Positions 43,166 through 56,094 of a stretch of DNA of 64,000 nt are shown here, in pieces. This stretch comes from Symsagittifera roscoffensis (Eukaryota > Xenacoelomorpha > Acoela > Convolutidae). The stretch spans positions 19,008,660 through 19,072,659 of the forward strand of contig NC_087069.1 in the NCBI RefSeq assembly GCF_963678635.1, written 5' to 3'. A program made the position numbers and the translations under genes. Below the pieces are notes generated by a model. It searched no databases, was not told where the DNA came from, and saw nothing but the letters and a program-made list of their open reading frames with translations. The stretch's first letter is position 1. Each line of letters begins with the position of its first letter.

Positions 43166-46100
43166 CTTCAACTATCACTGAAGAATCATAAATCAAACCT
43201 GCGGTCAAATATTTAAACAATTAATTGTTAGTAAAAATAAATGAAAATTACTTGATTCATTTCTGGAAGGTGCTACCTATTTATACCTGGATCAAAGAAA
43301 ATAATCAACGACCTTTGGAAAATATCATCTGTTTTTTCTTTGCTTTTTTTAGCCTGCAATTTTTCTCTTTTTCTTAGACCTCAATTTTTTTCACGCTTTT
43401 TTAGATATGCAAATTTAAATTGGCATTGAAAGTTGCATCGATGAAATTGATTAGCCGAAGAATTTGAATTCTGATATCTAAACCGCCCTTTGCACAAAGC
43501 CAATGTAAGCTTTTGTTCTTACTATTCAGTCTGAGTCAAGCACAAAAAGTTTGTCTCTTATAACCGCATAGAGAAACTGAACTTTAAAAGTTCGTTGATT
43601 GATTTTACTTTTGTGGTTTTGCTTTCATCCATACTTGAAAAAAATAACCCCTCACTTTTCAGAACTTGTTTTTTTTATGGAGTATTTTTACGGCCTGAGT
43701 TGCTTAAATGTCATGAACAATGATTTAGCCCAAAAATTTCTAATTGCGTTTGATTGCTGCCCTTCAATTATAACATGATGAAAAAACTCAAAACACAGGC
43801 TCATTTTTTCAAGAATGCAAGTTTTAAAAACACGCATGAATTCATACACATTCCTTCGAACATTCAGTTAAGAAAATCATAGGGAATTCTTAGTCTTCCC
43901 ATGAGCACTGATAAAGTTTTATGAGACAATTTATCTCAGAATAGATTATTTCGATAACTTGCATTAATTTAGGTCAGGTCTCCTTCCTACAGTCAGTGAT
44001 AAAAAAAGTGCATTTTCTGATTTTTTTTGAGATATTCAACTAAATTTTGAAGCATGTTACTTTTAAAAATCTTATAGCAATAAAAATAGTTAATCGAAGA
44101 TTGGAATAGAGTAATGAATGCAAGTAAATAATAAAAAAACACTGAGTTTGCTCAAAAATTTCCGAAAGAATCGAAATTCAAAGAAAAAAAATCCCCCCTC
44201 AACCCTTTTGATTTTCTAGAAGGATTTATGGTAGGCGCTTTTTACACAATATCAACCCAACTTGAGAAATCTGTATCAATAGGAAAATGTTTTTTTTTCG
44301 ACTGGAAATCTGAAATTTAAATTCCACCTCTGATACTAGAAACCTTCCACGTTTTTTCGCGCCCTTTCCAGGATCGTATTGGAGAGTGCTGCTCAAAAAC
44401 CTTCAGCAGATGAATATCAATTGAACTCAAAAAGTGCATATATACCTTAGTGTATCAATACGTTAAGATTTTTCCGGGAAAAAAATCAGCAAGACCTATA
44501 TAAGAGTCTTCACTATATTCATTACTCTTAAATAGGTGAAACTTCGACATATGGACTTTGAAAGGTGACCATAAAAAAAGTTTCAAGTCTAATCAAATCA
44601 AAAAGTCAACATAACGCTTAAGGGTCGTCATTATGATATTCAATCAAAATTAGTTAAATATGTTTGCTCATTGTTAAAAAAAAATTCACTTTGAGAAGAT
44701 GAAACCAATTCCATGATTGACTGACAAAATAAAACCCTAAAACATCCTTTTGAAACGTTTGAATCTCAATAATTGCTAGTTTCTGAGCTCAAAACTGTTG
44801 TGTGAGAAGCTACAGAAGTTGCGTTTTTTTCCTAAAAGAAAACCTACCGAAAAAAATACTGAGTTTGAACACACATGTCTTGATCAAATCGAAAACTGAT
44901 TATTTCGGTGCATTTATCAAAAATAAGAATAAATTACTAGCAAATGATTCATCATTTTTTTTGTTCACCGATGGATTTGTCACGCTGCCTGAAAAATCGC
45001 AGAAACATTTTTTCTCGTTTCATTGATTTTTGACAATCAGCTCAAAATTTTTCTACAAATCCAATAAAAAGAATCATTTGTTCAGCATGTTTTTCCCTAG
45101 TTCCACAAAGAGCAATTTTGGTTCAAGAAAGTAAGTATACTGTTTGTAAAAAAGTTTCCACAAAAACGTTTCTCCAATGATATCTCCTTGACTGATCAAA
45201 AAACGCCTCTAAAATGGAAAATTTGCTGTTTTGTTCAATGAAAACACAAAATTGAAAAAAAAGTTGACCCTAAAACTGTAAATGAATTAACAAGAATTTT
45301 TTGAGTTCGCTCGAAAAGTTTGAATTGCAACTTAACAACAAACGGTGAGCAATAAAATTCATAAAACGGAAAACAAATGGATTAAAAGGAGAAATATTTT
45401 TAGCAAATTGGTTTGCATTTTTTCTTGCTCTAATTTGTCAAGAAGTTTTGGTTGATAAAATGACGATCTCTATATGTAGTTTTTCTACTGTTTTTACTGC
45501 CCTAGAGTTTTTGTTGTGTCAATCTGTCAAACGTTTGTTTCTTGTTTCAAATAAAATCATCTCACTACATTTTACTATCAATCCAGAAATTTTTAAATTT
45601 CTTATACTTATAACATTTACCTCCAGGAAGTCTTTTGACAACATTTAAAAGATAACTAGCTTTTAAGGTGCAACTTTTAACCTTTTTTGAAAAAGTTTTG
45701 CAGTATTTGGGATAGCAAAAGCTACGAAGAGAAATGGTCTCTTTTATTTATATTTATACTTTTCTTTCTCTGAAAGTTTTTTAAAAACTCAGCTTGAGAA
45801 AAATGTAGTACAGTACAGTACGTTTTCTTACCAGGAAACCAAAACAATTTTTTAAACATATATTTAACTGTTGAAAAATAATTTTGATCTCAGTCAAAAT
45901 GTTTATTTATGTTTGTTCTGGTTTTAGACCGTTTTTTTTTATCTAAAAAAGATAATTATCGTCAGTCTTGGATGCCATCTATTCATGCAATCTTGCTGTA
46001 GAATTTTGCTGGAAGAAAAGTATGTTGTATTTTTTATTTTCATTAGCTATGTATCTGTAATTTTTCAAACAGGTACTTTATTTTCTTATAAAGAAAAAAG

Positions 46101-46741
46101 TTTCTACTTTCTTATAATGATTCTTAATTGTTTTTTTTTCTTCATTTTTTCCTCAATTATTAGGCGGAAAAAAAACCTAGAATCAAAGGTATACTGATTT
46201 ATGCTTTGTCAGATACAGTAAAACCTGGAAATTATGATGTGAATAATTTTTTTTTGTTCCTAAAAATCAAATACAAAAAGTCAAGATTAAACTTCATCAG
46301 TTTTACAACAAAAATATGCAACAAGTAGTATCTATGTCTGTTCACTTCGTTCCAATTGTTCAATCGTTGTTTTCATTGTGTCAAAAAAATCACTTTTTTT
46401 CAGATTTTTTTTGCACCCTAAATTGATGGTGCTCATCGCGTTTAGACATGAACTATTTCTATGATTCAATACGAAAACTGATAAGAAAAATTTCTTTTGA
46501 TTTTGGAAGATTTTGGCTCCAGTCAGTTTGAGTAGGTTTTTTTGCGCAGCCAAACTGACTTCTTAAGAAAAATTTTTTCTTTATACTAGCTAGGGATCAA
46601 ATGTCTGTTTTATTAACTTCATCAGTTAATTGGATGTTCGTTAAAAGTTTTCAGAATTGAGAAAACGGATCTCATTTTGTCCATTTTTAGACTAAACCAC
46701 ACAGACGTATTTAAAAAAACATATTCCTCGTAAAAAAAATA
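43166..46741. other. No gene seen
   Basis: 3.6 kb of very AT-rich DNA. A minus-strand frame at 46332-46553 (LLKLTGAKIFQNQKKFFLSV near its start) and plus-strand frames at 44802-45026 and 45448-45648 lack start, splice or homology support. No repeat detected. Confidence 0.4.
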
Positions 46742-46990
46742 TTGTATTTTTTGTAAACAATAGAATCCAATCACGCGGATACTCATCTATCATGTACCTC
46801 TTCAGAACATGAAAAACAAGAATTTTAAGAACTGTTTCCGTTCATTTTATAATTCCATAGTTAATATACTACCTTGGAATTTGTAGAAACAATGAAAACC
46901 AATTGTGCGGATAATCATTCATCATGTACCTCTTCGGAACATTGCAAAACAAAAAATTTTAAAAATTAATGTTCGTCCAATTTGTAAATT
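46742..46990 (+). repeat. Degenerate tandem duplication, ~123-bp period
   Basis: tcatctatcatgtacctctt then cagaacatgaaaaacaagaa (46785-46825) recurs as tcattcatcatgtacctctt then cggaacattgcaaaacaaaa (46914-46955), with similar flanks (aaacaatagaatccaatc, aaacaatgaaaaccaatt). Two old copies. Confidence 0.7.
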
Positions 46991-48479
46991 TATAAATACT
47001 CTTGTCACATTACTGTAATGTGCCAGTTTTTTCGGATAAAAATTAAAACTGTTTTTTATCCACGCGACATTGACATTTGATTGAAGTTGATTGACAATTG
47101 CATATTCTTCTCGTGGTTCGATAGTCATCGCTCAAACTGAGCAAATCTTATGTAGTATTTTTATGCAGTCAGTAGTTTCATTCAAATAAGTGAATCCATT
47201 ATTCAATCAAATAGTTTTTAGCCTAATCAAAGCAAAATTGGTTCAAAATGATGTTATTTTTCATGGAATCAGCTTAGCAACTAGCTTTAGTTTTTCTGGG
47301 TAATTTAATGGCTCTTTAGGGCTGGCGTTTTTTTCTCCTGAGTATTGCTGCATTGAATTTGTGAACTCAAAACAGCTGTCGTTTTGTCTTCTTTTTTCTC
47401 CGATAATATTTACCCTCTAATGAAGGATATTATGAGGGAAATAGTTTCGATTCGTAAAAGAATATCGGAACATCCATCAGTTGACATATTTTCGTTTCTA
47501 TAACAAACAGAAAATTAACCAAACATTGGTTGCAACCAAGTTATGATTTTTTTTATGATAAAAGAAATCGTTTTTTGAGTTTGTATTGTTTGCGATTTTG
47601 CGTACCTTCTCAAGCTTTCATCTCAAAATTGTTTTTCTTCCCAATCATCGCGTAATGGAATTAAAACACACAACTGGCAAAAAACGAAAAATAATTATAT
47701 AGTTTTTCTGATTAATTTCTCGGCCCTAATTAGTTGTCGCCTTTTGGTACATCTTGAAGCTTGAGAATTCCTTTAAAATACTTTATTATTCAAAAAAGGT
47801 ATGACGAGGAATTTACGAAAAGTTTTATTCGTGTCTCTTTGAAAATTTTTTTTCTCTTTATCGACTTGAATTAAAGGATGATTTTTTTTCTTCATGAAGT
47901 TAGTGCCAAAAACTCACTAAGCTTTTTCAAAGTCATCTACTTCTCTTAACTTTATCATGTTTACATGTTGCATAACATTAATTTTAGGAATCTCGTAAGT
48001 ATAGTAAAAGACATTTGACAAGAAAACTCTGGTTGGGACTCTTAAGATAACTCTCTTTCGGTAAAAAAAAATGAAATTAATCAGCTGAAATTTTTAGAGA
48101 ACTTTTAATGTAGCATGCCTTGCATTGTTTATTTTATCATCTGGCATTAATTTTTTACCAGCTTGCTGTAAGTTAAATGGGCGATAGCTGATGGTATTGA
48201 ACAAAGTTTTTGCTAATTGGTGTATTTTGGCCAAAGTGTATTGATCAGCGTGTTGCGATGTTGCAAACACTCATTTAGGCTGGATTTGTTTTTAATTGTT
48301 TGCAAAAAAGATACTGGTTTGGAACGAGAGAAATAATCCGGCCACAGATTGTAATAATTTTCAGACGAGCGTTAGGGTTGCCATCTGTAAAAGGTACAAT
48401 CAGCTTTCAATTAAGTCTGAAACCTTAGAAAATATATATAGATGCAATCCAGTATGAAAAATTTTTAGGAATGCGGACC
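46991..48479. other. No gene seen
   Basis: AT-rich, no supportable feature. Confidence 0.4.
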
Positions 48480-49050
48480 ATTTCATTTTAGGCCAGATTA
48501 TTAATACGCTATCAATCTTTTCCGAATCATTACTAAAAAGTCCCACGAAACACAGAGGCATGGCCTTTTAGTTATGCGGATAGCAGACAATAGTTCAGAC
48601 AGCGGACAAGATTTATCCCGGTATCGCTGGTCACCACAATCCTCGGTAAAACCTCCCTTTAGTATAGTAAGTATGATTGAGTTACCATTTCAACAAGATT
48701 GATACTTTTTAAAACCTTCTAATGTGTTATTGCGCTATCCGAGGTTGCCGAAACACTTCATCGTAAGTCTCGCTGAGCACAGGGGTATAGCTGTTAGTTT
48801 TAGCGGAAAAAAAGCTAACCCGGCGCTAGTCGTAGCTACGCTCCTTGCGAACGCCTCCCGCTGATGAAGTTTGCACTTCGAAAAGTGCACATTTTAATCA
48901 AATTATTATTTCTAAACCTTGTGATGTGCGTTATCACGCTATCAATATTTACTGGAGCTCTTCATATACTATTCCACAAAACAAGGCATGGCTGTTGGGT
49001 TTAGCGGGCAAAAACTATGCTGGTTCTTTTACGAAACTAGGCAATTTTTT
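48480..49050 (+). repeat. Degenerate tandem array, ~0.2-kb unit, three copies
   Basis: Each unit has a first landmark (attaatacgctatcaatctt at 48500, gttattgcgctatccgaggt at 48726, gttatcacgctatcaatatt at 48931). About 60-75 bp later comes a second (acagaggcatggccttttag, cacaggggtatagctgttag, caaggcatggctgttgggtt) ending in t-agcgg or tatgcgg. Copies have diverged strongly, so the array is old. It lies just upstream of the Polinton fossil, and any relation is unproven. Confidence 0.55.
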
Positions 49051-49302
49051 CCCATTGAGGTAGTTGGATTAAATTAGTGAGAGCATGCGCTCCATGAAAC
49101 CTGATGGGCTCTTTTTTTTTACTGCGAGCGTTTTTTCCCTCCGAAGCATTTTTCCAGAGAGTGTTTAACGGGGCAAAACAAAAAAGGCTTGCATGGAAAA
49201 AAAGGAGGACATTTCAAGTTTCATGGAACTCATGTTATCACCAATTTGATCAAACCACCTTAGCAAAAACAATTGAATCTTTGTTTGTTTGTTTTTTTTT
49301 CG

Positions 49303-49502
49303 NNNNNNNNNNNNNNNNNNNNNNNNNNNNNNNNNNNNNNNNNNNNNNNNNNNNNNNNNNNNNNNNNNNNNNNNNNNNNNNNNNNNNNNNNNNNNNNNNN
49401 NNNNNNNNNNNNNNNNNNNNNNNNNNNNNNNNNNNNNNNNNNNNNNNNNNNNNNNNNNNNNNNNNNNNNNNNNNNNNNNNNNNNNNNNNNNNNNNNNNNN
49501 NN
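49303..49502. other. Assembly gap (200 N)
   Basis: Exactly 200 N placed directly before the recognisable Polinton polymerase sequence; the missing part may contain more of that element. Confidence 1.
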
Positions 49503-51740
49503 CTCTTCTCTAAAAGCTTACAAAGCCAGTGAAATGAAAGAAATACAAGCTTGATGAACAACAACTACCCTCGTATGATGACTTCTAAAGCAAACTGAAG
49601 ATTAGCAACCCTATTGGTAAAGAGTATGACGATTTTCAGAAGCTTCTGAAGACTGGATTAACTAAAGAGCAAGCCTTGGAAAAGCTCGGGCTTAAAACCA
49701 AACCACTTACTGGATTGAAAAATTACAACTACTTGAAGTTCATCTGAGAACAGGAACACATGTCAACAGTTCGAGATTTTCTACAGTGGTATAACAACAA
49801 GGATGTTGTTTTTACACACTACCGAATTTAGCAAACATCTGTCTACACAAGTCAACCGGCTGTAAGTTTTACACATTCTTTTCGAGTGATAGTGACTTGC
49901 TTGAGAAAATACGGGAATATATGACCGGTGGTCCTCAATTGTTTTCACAAGGAAAGCAGTAGCAAACGAAAAGTTTCTTCAAAAATCAAAGAACTTGCGT
50001 AATTCAATTTTTGGTATTGATGCTAGTCAACTATACACTTATTCTATGTGTCAAGATATGCCAACAGGCTTGTATACGAGATGGGACTACGATGAAGAAA
50101 CACAAAAATTGAAGGCAAGGCAGAATCGAGTTGGAACGTTTGAATACTTGGTCATGTCATACTTTCAAGCAACCAGGCCTGAATGCAAAATTGAGAGCTA
50201 CTACACTACAGGAACCCAGAAAAAAAATGATTGCTTTAGTGTAGATTGTTATTGCAACCATTGTATGACTGTCTTTGAAGCTATGGGTTGTTATTTCCAT
50301 TTTTGCCCTTGTCAAGAAGCTAGACCGAGCCTAGCTGATGATGAAATCAATTGAAGAACCAAGAAAGACAAATTGATGAGCTTCAAAGAGATTAAATTCG
50401 AGAAAAAGGATAATCTATAGAAGAAATGTGGGAGTGTAGTTGGTGAGATCAATTTAAAAACAACGTAGACGTGAAAAATCACGTTAGAACTCATTTCCCC
50501 TTCAAAAGACCTCTTTCTTTCTAATTCACTACTGTAAAAAATTGGAAATGAAACAATTTTTGGCTATGTGCAATGCAATCTGAGTGTTCCAGATAAGCCA
50601 AAAGCAAACTCTTCCTTTTTCCACCTATTTTCAGAAATATTGATGTTACCAGAAACGTTACTGGGGAACATATGAAGACATATGCGGAAGAAAACGTTTT
50701 GTTAAAACAACAATAACGAAAATTGATATGGAGCTTCAAATTGAACAACGCAACACATATCCCACCTTTTTTTAACTATAACTTGGATCTTGAACTACAG
50801 TGTACGTAAACTCATCGGTTTGTACAATACACACCGCGGAAAGTATTGAACAGTTTTCTTCAGTCGGTTGTTGTTCCTAGGCGAGCCGTTGATGAAAATC
50901 CGTTACCTAGTGTAGTAGCTGAAACAATGAAACTTCTAGGAAATAGTTCCTAGGGTTATCAAATAATGGACAGATCAAAAAATACAATGACAAAATATCT
51001 TGGAGATGAAAAAACCCATAAAACTATCAATAACCAATTCTTCAAGAAACTCAATATCGTAGCTAAAGATTTGCATAAAGTGGAGCTTGTTAAATCTACT
51101 ATAGAGAGTCGTGAACGACTTATAGTAGGGTTATTTATACTACAGTATGGCAAGTTGAGAATGATGGAGCTGTTTTTTAACTTTTCCGATAAATTTTGCG
51201 AAGTCAGCAAATTCGAAGAACTCAAAATGGATACTGATTCCCTCTATTTGGCTCTGGCTGAAAAAAAATTAGATGAAGGTATCCTTCCCAGCGAGCGAGG
51301 AAGGTCGGTCTGAAAAGCAAAGGACTGTCGAGACAATTTCAGAGCAGATGCGAAAAACAACTTTTTCTTCCGTACTTGTTGCTCTAAACATAAAAAACAT
51401 GACAAGAGAGAACTAGGATTGTTCAAGGAGGAGTTCAGATGCACCGAAATGTTATGCCTGTGTATTAAAACTTATTGCTGTTATGATAGTAAAAGTCAAA
51501 AATTTAAGTTTAGCAGTAAAGGACAAACGCGCATTAGAAGACTCTGGAGATGGCTCAATGGCCAAGTATTGACAAGTTTTGGATGAGGCAGTGAATTTGA
51601 AGTCAACAAATAGAGGATTCTAAACGATTAAGCATGCAGTCGCAGCTTATGAACAAACTAAAAAAGTTTTGAGCTAGTTTTACCCTAAACGGGAAGTTGA
51701 ATGTGATGGATTACATACTAATTCTCTAAATTTGTGAGAG
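49503..51740 (+). mobile_element. Polinton/Maverick fossil: protein-primed family B DNA polymerase region
   Basis: Plus-strand peptides through this 2.2 kb match the polymerase of Polinton (Maverick) elements as I know it. LPNLANICLHKST lies near 49826-49865, GIDASQLYTYSMCQDMPTGL near 50013-50070 (SLYPS-type region), and NHCMTVFEAMGCYFHFCPCQ near 50255-50316. MDTDSLYLALAEK starts at 51227 (the YxDTDS palm motif), and KEEFRCTEMLCLC lies near 51425. The C-terminus ends near 51737. Polintons are large virus-like DNA transposons that also carry capsid genes and an integrase; none of those is identifiable here. The copy is broken, with roughly ten or more interruptions, so it is an old fossil. Its 5' side is hidden by the gap. 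Terminal repeats were not found. A downstream stretch to about 53.7 kb may belong to it. Confidence 0.85.
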
Positions 51741-51935
51741 AGTATGTAGTACAATTGTATACGATGCTGTGAATTAAAACATTTTCTCTGTAATTAAACT
51801 TTTTTTCAAAAATTATTTTTTTGAACGCTACGTTTGGATTAACAAAATACTGTTTTTTTATTATGAAAACATTTAGAACCTGGAACATTGGCAAAATCGA
51901 ACGCCAAAAAATTCGGGCGCCAAATTTTTTTCTGA

Positions 51936-52215
51936 AACTTACCATTTTACCATCTGAAACTTTACCATTCCTTATTTTAATACATTAGGAAACCTATTCC
52001 TTATGGTAATGAGTTCCTAATTCTCTACAATAGATTTCTAATGTTTAGGGAATTTTATATGCTACCTGGGAAATGGGAAATTCGGGAGCCGAAAAAAAAC
52101 TTACCATCTGAAACTTACCATCTGAAACCTGCTATCCTAATACATTGGGAAACCTATTCCCTATCTTAATACATTGGGAAACCTATTCCCTATCTTAATA
52201 CATAAAGTGAAGACC
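51936..52215 (+). repeat. Minisatellites next to the Polinton fossil
   Basis: Two short repeats are interleaved: cttaccatctgaaa (about 14 bp, several copies) and ttaatacattgggaaaccta followed by ttccctatc (about 28 bp, two near-perfect copies at 52136-52205, an older copy at 51979 and a partial one). No coding sequence. Confidence 0.75.
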
Positions 52216-52242
52216 GGATAATCTATAGATTATTATAAGAAA

Positions 52243-52479
52243 ATGGAAATCTTCACCCCCCTCCCCCCGGATGACTTGGCTCCAACAAATACTACTGTGG
52301 CAACTATATCAAATGGATGGCTTAAAAGTTTGTCATTGCGAACGACAAGTTATTTTGCGATTCAGACTTCGCCAACTTATAGAGCATGTAATCATGGAAC
52401 TATCAAGACGTATGGAAACCATGTAGCTGATGCAAAAAAAGCCGTTTGGACAACGGTGATTCGTGGTGGCAGACATTGA
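52243..52479 (+). pseudogene. Open frame beside the Polinton fossil, unassigned
   Basis: A 78-codon frame reading MEIFTPLPPDDLAPTNTTVA and including TSYFAIQTSPTYRACNHGTI. It is protein-like and less AT-rich than its flanks. It lies 0.5 kb downstream of the polymerase region on the same strand and could be part of the same element, but I cannot match it to a named Polinton protein. A host-gene relic is the alternative. Confidence 0.3.
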
Positions 52480-53761
52480 TTCAGCCAGAAACACGATGAC
52501 AGTAATTGATTTCACGCTGAATCATGGAAGTTCTATTTGAGAAAACTGGGTTTCCAAATGACACCAGAAAAACCTCCAGGTTTAATTGAATAAAAGTTTT
52601 AAGAATTTGACATGCCTCTGGGTTAGTGCGTTAACTGGTTGAAAAACAACAAGGTAATGTTTACTCGAAGCAGTTTAGCTTATACTTTCCTGATTATCAG
52701 CCAAAAATTAAACAGGACTTTGCTGCTATGCAATAAAAAAAAACTTTTACAAGCCTACGATCGAAAGTGGAGAATGAGTAGCATAGGCTGAAAAAAAAAA
52801 TAGAGACTTAATAAAATTGGACTCTTAGTCGGACAAGTATCCATGCTCGAAACAACTCTTGCACACGTGCACTCAAAACTACTGCCAGATCCTAGAATAA
52901 AAATCAACTAGACAATTATTGGGTGATGGGAGCAAATCAGTTTTTGTCCGACTACTAAGGACTCTACAACATATCATTCATCTTCCAACAAAGCTCAGTT
53001 AAAAAATATAATAAATGAAAAAAAAAATTGTTTCGTAAGCAAGTAACAATCAAGCTATGATCATTTTAGAAGCATTGGAGACAGTCTAGAAATTTGGATT
53101 TGGATAAATGTACTGTTAAAATTCCAAAACCTCAGATTACAACTAGCTGTTTCTCAGGTTTTGTCGTAATCTGAAGATTTGAAATTTAGCAAAAGTTAAC
53201 TAAGCTCGCAGGAATTACAAATGCAATTGCAGCTTTTAGAAAAAAAATTGGCATTAGAAACTAAAAACATTGATCTTTGTTCCTGTAAAGCCAAGGGACA
53301 CCATAAAACCGCTCGTTGACATAAAAACAATGTAAAAATGGAGGGAAGGAAACCCAGAGGCTCAAAAGCGTAGAAACTCTAATGCAGACCGAAATAACCC
53401 ATCAGTCATACCCAGGTGGGATAAGTTTAATTGATATTAGTTACCAACGCAAGAACGAGAAAATACGATTCACGCTGTTTATACTTTTACAAAAAAAATC
53501 TTCAAAAAATTAAATAGAACTGTTATGCGTATCATGGGCAAAGAAAAAATATTCTTAAAAACTGTGAAGAAAAATTACCATCTCAACGGTTCATTGGGCC
53601 TTTTTTACTGGAGAACAAAGTTTAACTAGCAAACAAAATACAAATCTTGGAATCTTTGAGGTCATAAAGAATTAAATTCTTTGAGCGAAAACAACGCATT
53701 TCAGCGCAACTTTAAACTGACTCAATTATAATGAAAAAATTGAATTCTGGCAAACAATGAG
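52480..53761. other. Possible continuation of the Polinton fossil; nothing assignable
   Basis: Short plus-strand traces such as ELQMQLQLLEKKLALETKNI followed by DLCSCKAKGHHKTAR (about 53212-53316) look coding-derived, with a helical then cysteine/histidine-rich part. No product can be named. Confidence 0.3.
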
Positions 53762-54185
53762 ACCCCTACATCAAAGAAACTAATTTAGTCATTTTCCGAT
53801 CCGGAATGTATTAAAAAGAACTCAAAAATTTGTTAAAGAACAAAGACAATTTTGTCAAAAGGTACATTGTAAACAGGTATACTAGGGAGGACAAACGAAA
53901 AGTTCCTATTGTTTTTGTCCACTAGTGTAGTGACGATTTTGTGTGTATCGTGGTGTTTTTTCTAATTTTGATTTTTCTGACGCTTCCTCAAAAGTTAATT
54001 GCTCTAGTTGCATTCTTATTTTTTCACCAACATAGAGCTAACTAAATCACCTTAACTATAAAAAGCCAGAAAATTTTCGAGAGAGGTTTGAAAAAATGCT
54101 ATTAACCGATCATTTTGAAAGTCAATGAAAAAGGTGAAAACTTCAATGAAAACTCAAAAAAAGCTCAGAATGCTTTAAAAAAGAA
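53762..54185 (+). repeat. Tandem duplication, shortened unit 1
   Basis: Contains the start (acccctacatcaaagaaact … gaactcaaaaat, 53762-53829) and the end (aatttgttaaagaacaaaga … gctttaaaaaa, 53827-54182) of the unit at 54186-55256, but lacks the ~650-bp middle. At the junction both sides share aaaaat, a microhomology typical of deletion. Confidence 0.85.
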
Positions 54186-55256
54186 ACCCCTACATCAAAG
54201 AAACTAATTTAGTCATTTTCCGATCCGGAATGTATTAAAAAGAACTCAAAAATGATGCTTCGTTTTTTGAGAGATGCAACCTTTGACTTTTTTGCGCAGC
54301 TAATAAATTAAAAAAACAATATTCAAATTTCAATTGAAGCTTCACAGCATGCGTTTTTTGTATTTGATTTTCGACATATATGCATTATTTCTGACTTTTT
54401 GAAAAAGAATTAGACACATCTCTGAGAAAATATAAAGACAAATATAGCACTATTGGACAAATATAAGGGCAGGTTTTTGTTTTCACTCTCTAAAATGCTT
54501 GTTTTTAATGTCAGTTTTGGGTCAACATTTACTTCGGTTTTCAGCAAAGTTTTTACGTAGACCAAGAGCAAATCCTCAAAGCTACTACATACTAAAATAT
54601 CAAGGTAGTTTAAAAAAACTTATCAATGTAATCCGGGTCTGGAAATTCCAGATTTCTTCAACAGCACTAAATTTTTCAATTCGCGCTAAAAAGTAGGAAA
54701 CAACTGATTTTAGTAAGTCTTTATTAACTTTCGTTAATTCAAATTTGTCGCTCACAAGTTTTTATTTCATATCACAAGAGCAACTTAGTGCAGATGAGAA
54801 AAGTTTTTTTTAACGCTGTTTTCATTAGTAATCATTGTTACAATGAAATGATATTCTCATATATTGTAGCTCTGATGATTTGCTGTTGCTCTATGTAAAA
54901 AATTTGTTAAAGAACAAAGACAATTTTGTCAAAAGGTACATTGTAAACAGGTATACTAGGGAGGACAAACGAAAAGTTCCTATTGTTTTTGTCCACTAGT
55001 GTAGTGACGATTTTGTGTGTATCGTGGTGTTTTTTCTAATTTTGATTTTTCTGACGCTTCCTCAAAAGTTAATTGCTCTAGTTGCATTCTTATTTTTTCA
55101 CCAACATAGAGCTAACTAAATCACCTTAACTATAAAAAGCCAGAAATTTTTCGAGAGAGGTTTGAAAAAATGCTATTAACCGATCATTTTGAAAGTCAAT
55201 GAAAAAGGTGAAAACTTCAATGAAAACTCAAAAAAAGCTCAGAATGCTTTAAAAAA
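54186..55256 (+). repeat. Tandem duplication, full unit 2 (~1.07 kb)
   Basis: Full unit. Its first 68 bp and last 356 bp are nearly identical to 53762-54185 (about one difference in the 356 bp), with the unique middle at 54254-54900. Period 1074 bp before the deletion. Confidence 0.85.
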
Positions 55257-55646
55257 ACTGAATTCAAACCGGAAGTTGTATCTGATTAGAAAGCCCATTC
55301 GGCTTAAAAAATATCATCCTAGACGTTACCTGCATACGAAGGTATGGAAAAAAAACGTTTTTGGAATACGAATACAAATCAAAATTTGAAGAACTACTTT
55401 TTGGCAATCAGATTGTTAATTGGAAACGCTCGCTTAGAGTTTTTTCTTTGTCAAAATATCACAATTTTTTTTGAAAAAAAAATACAATTGAAACAAATCC
55501 TTTGTGTACCGCTTGTATTTCAAGCTAGCTATTTCGAAACAGATAGCTTAAATGCTACTTCTCATTTAAATGTAGTTTTTCAGTATGATCTTAAGTTTCA
55601 AACTATTTTTTTATCTTTCTCAAAAACTGTTTTTAAAAAGTTATAA
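55257..55646 (+). CDS. Coding-like region, family K copy 2
   Basis: Two overlapping plus-strand frames. One (about 55275-55480) reads LESPFGLKNIILDVTCIRRY and then KKTFLEYEYKSKFEELLFGN. It resembles the frame at 10893-11040 (ES.KLKKII..LDVITRK). The other (55344-55646) is a 100-codon frame that is more hydrophobic and includes NVVFQYDLKFQTIFLSF. Only one can be right; the first has better composition and a relative in the window. No function can be given. Confidence 0.3.
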
Positions 55647-56094
55647 TTGATATCAGCGGCTCATAAACAAAACCCTAAGAGTTTCGTTTGGAATTTAAGC
55701 CTTTCGATATAATTAGAGGGTTGAATATTTTAGGATTCTTAAAATTTATATTTAAAAATTCAATCATTTTAATACATAATTTTAGTATGGTTTCATTATT
55801 TGTCAGAGGGTTATTTGACAGCAAATCATTCACACAAAACTGATTTAATGTTGATTGCACAACCTTACTGCTTTCAGTCTGATTAAAAAACTGCCTGTTT
55901 TTTAGAAAAAAAATTTTGCCTTATATTGGTTGACTGCTCATGTTTTCATATTAAAGTTAATTCAACGGCCTAAGTTTATGCTCAGAAAACCATAAAAACG
56001 TCAAAATTTGTCTGGGCAACTCCACATTTTACTTGGCTTAGCAAAATTCTTACCATATTTTTTACGCAGTTTGTACGTCATAATGTAATAGATT
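55647..56094. other. No gene seen
   Basis: AT-rich. The minus-strand frame at 55675-55860 has no support. Confidence 0.35.

Noticed and set aside
49104-49564. Open frames crossing the second N gap
   Set aside because: Same reason: unread bases cannot be called open.
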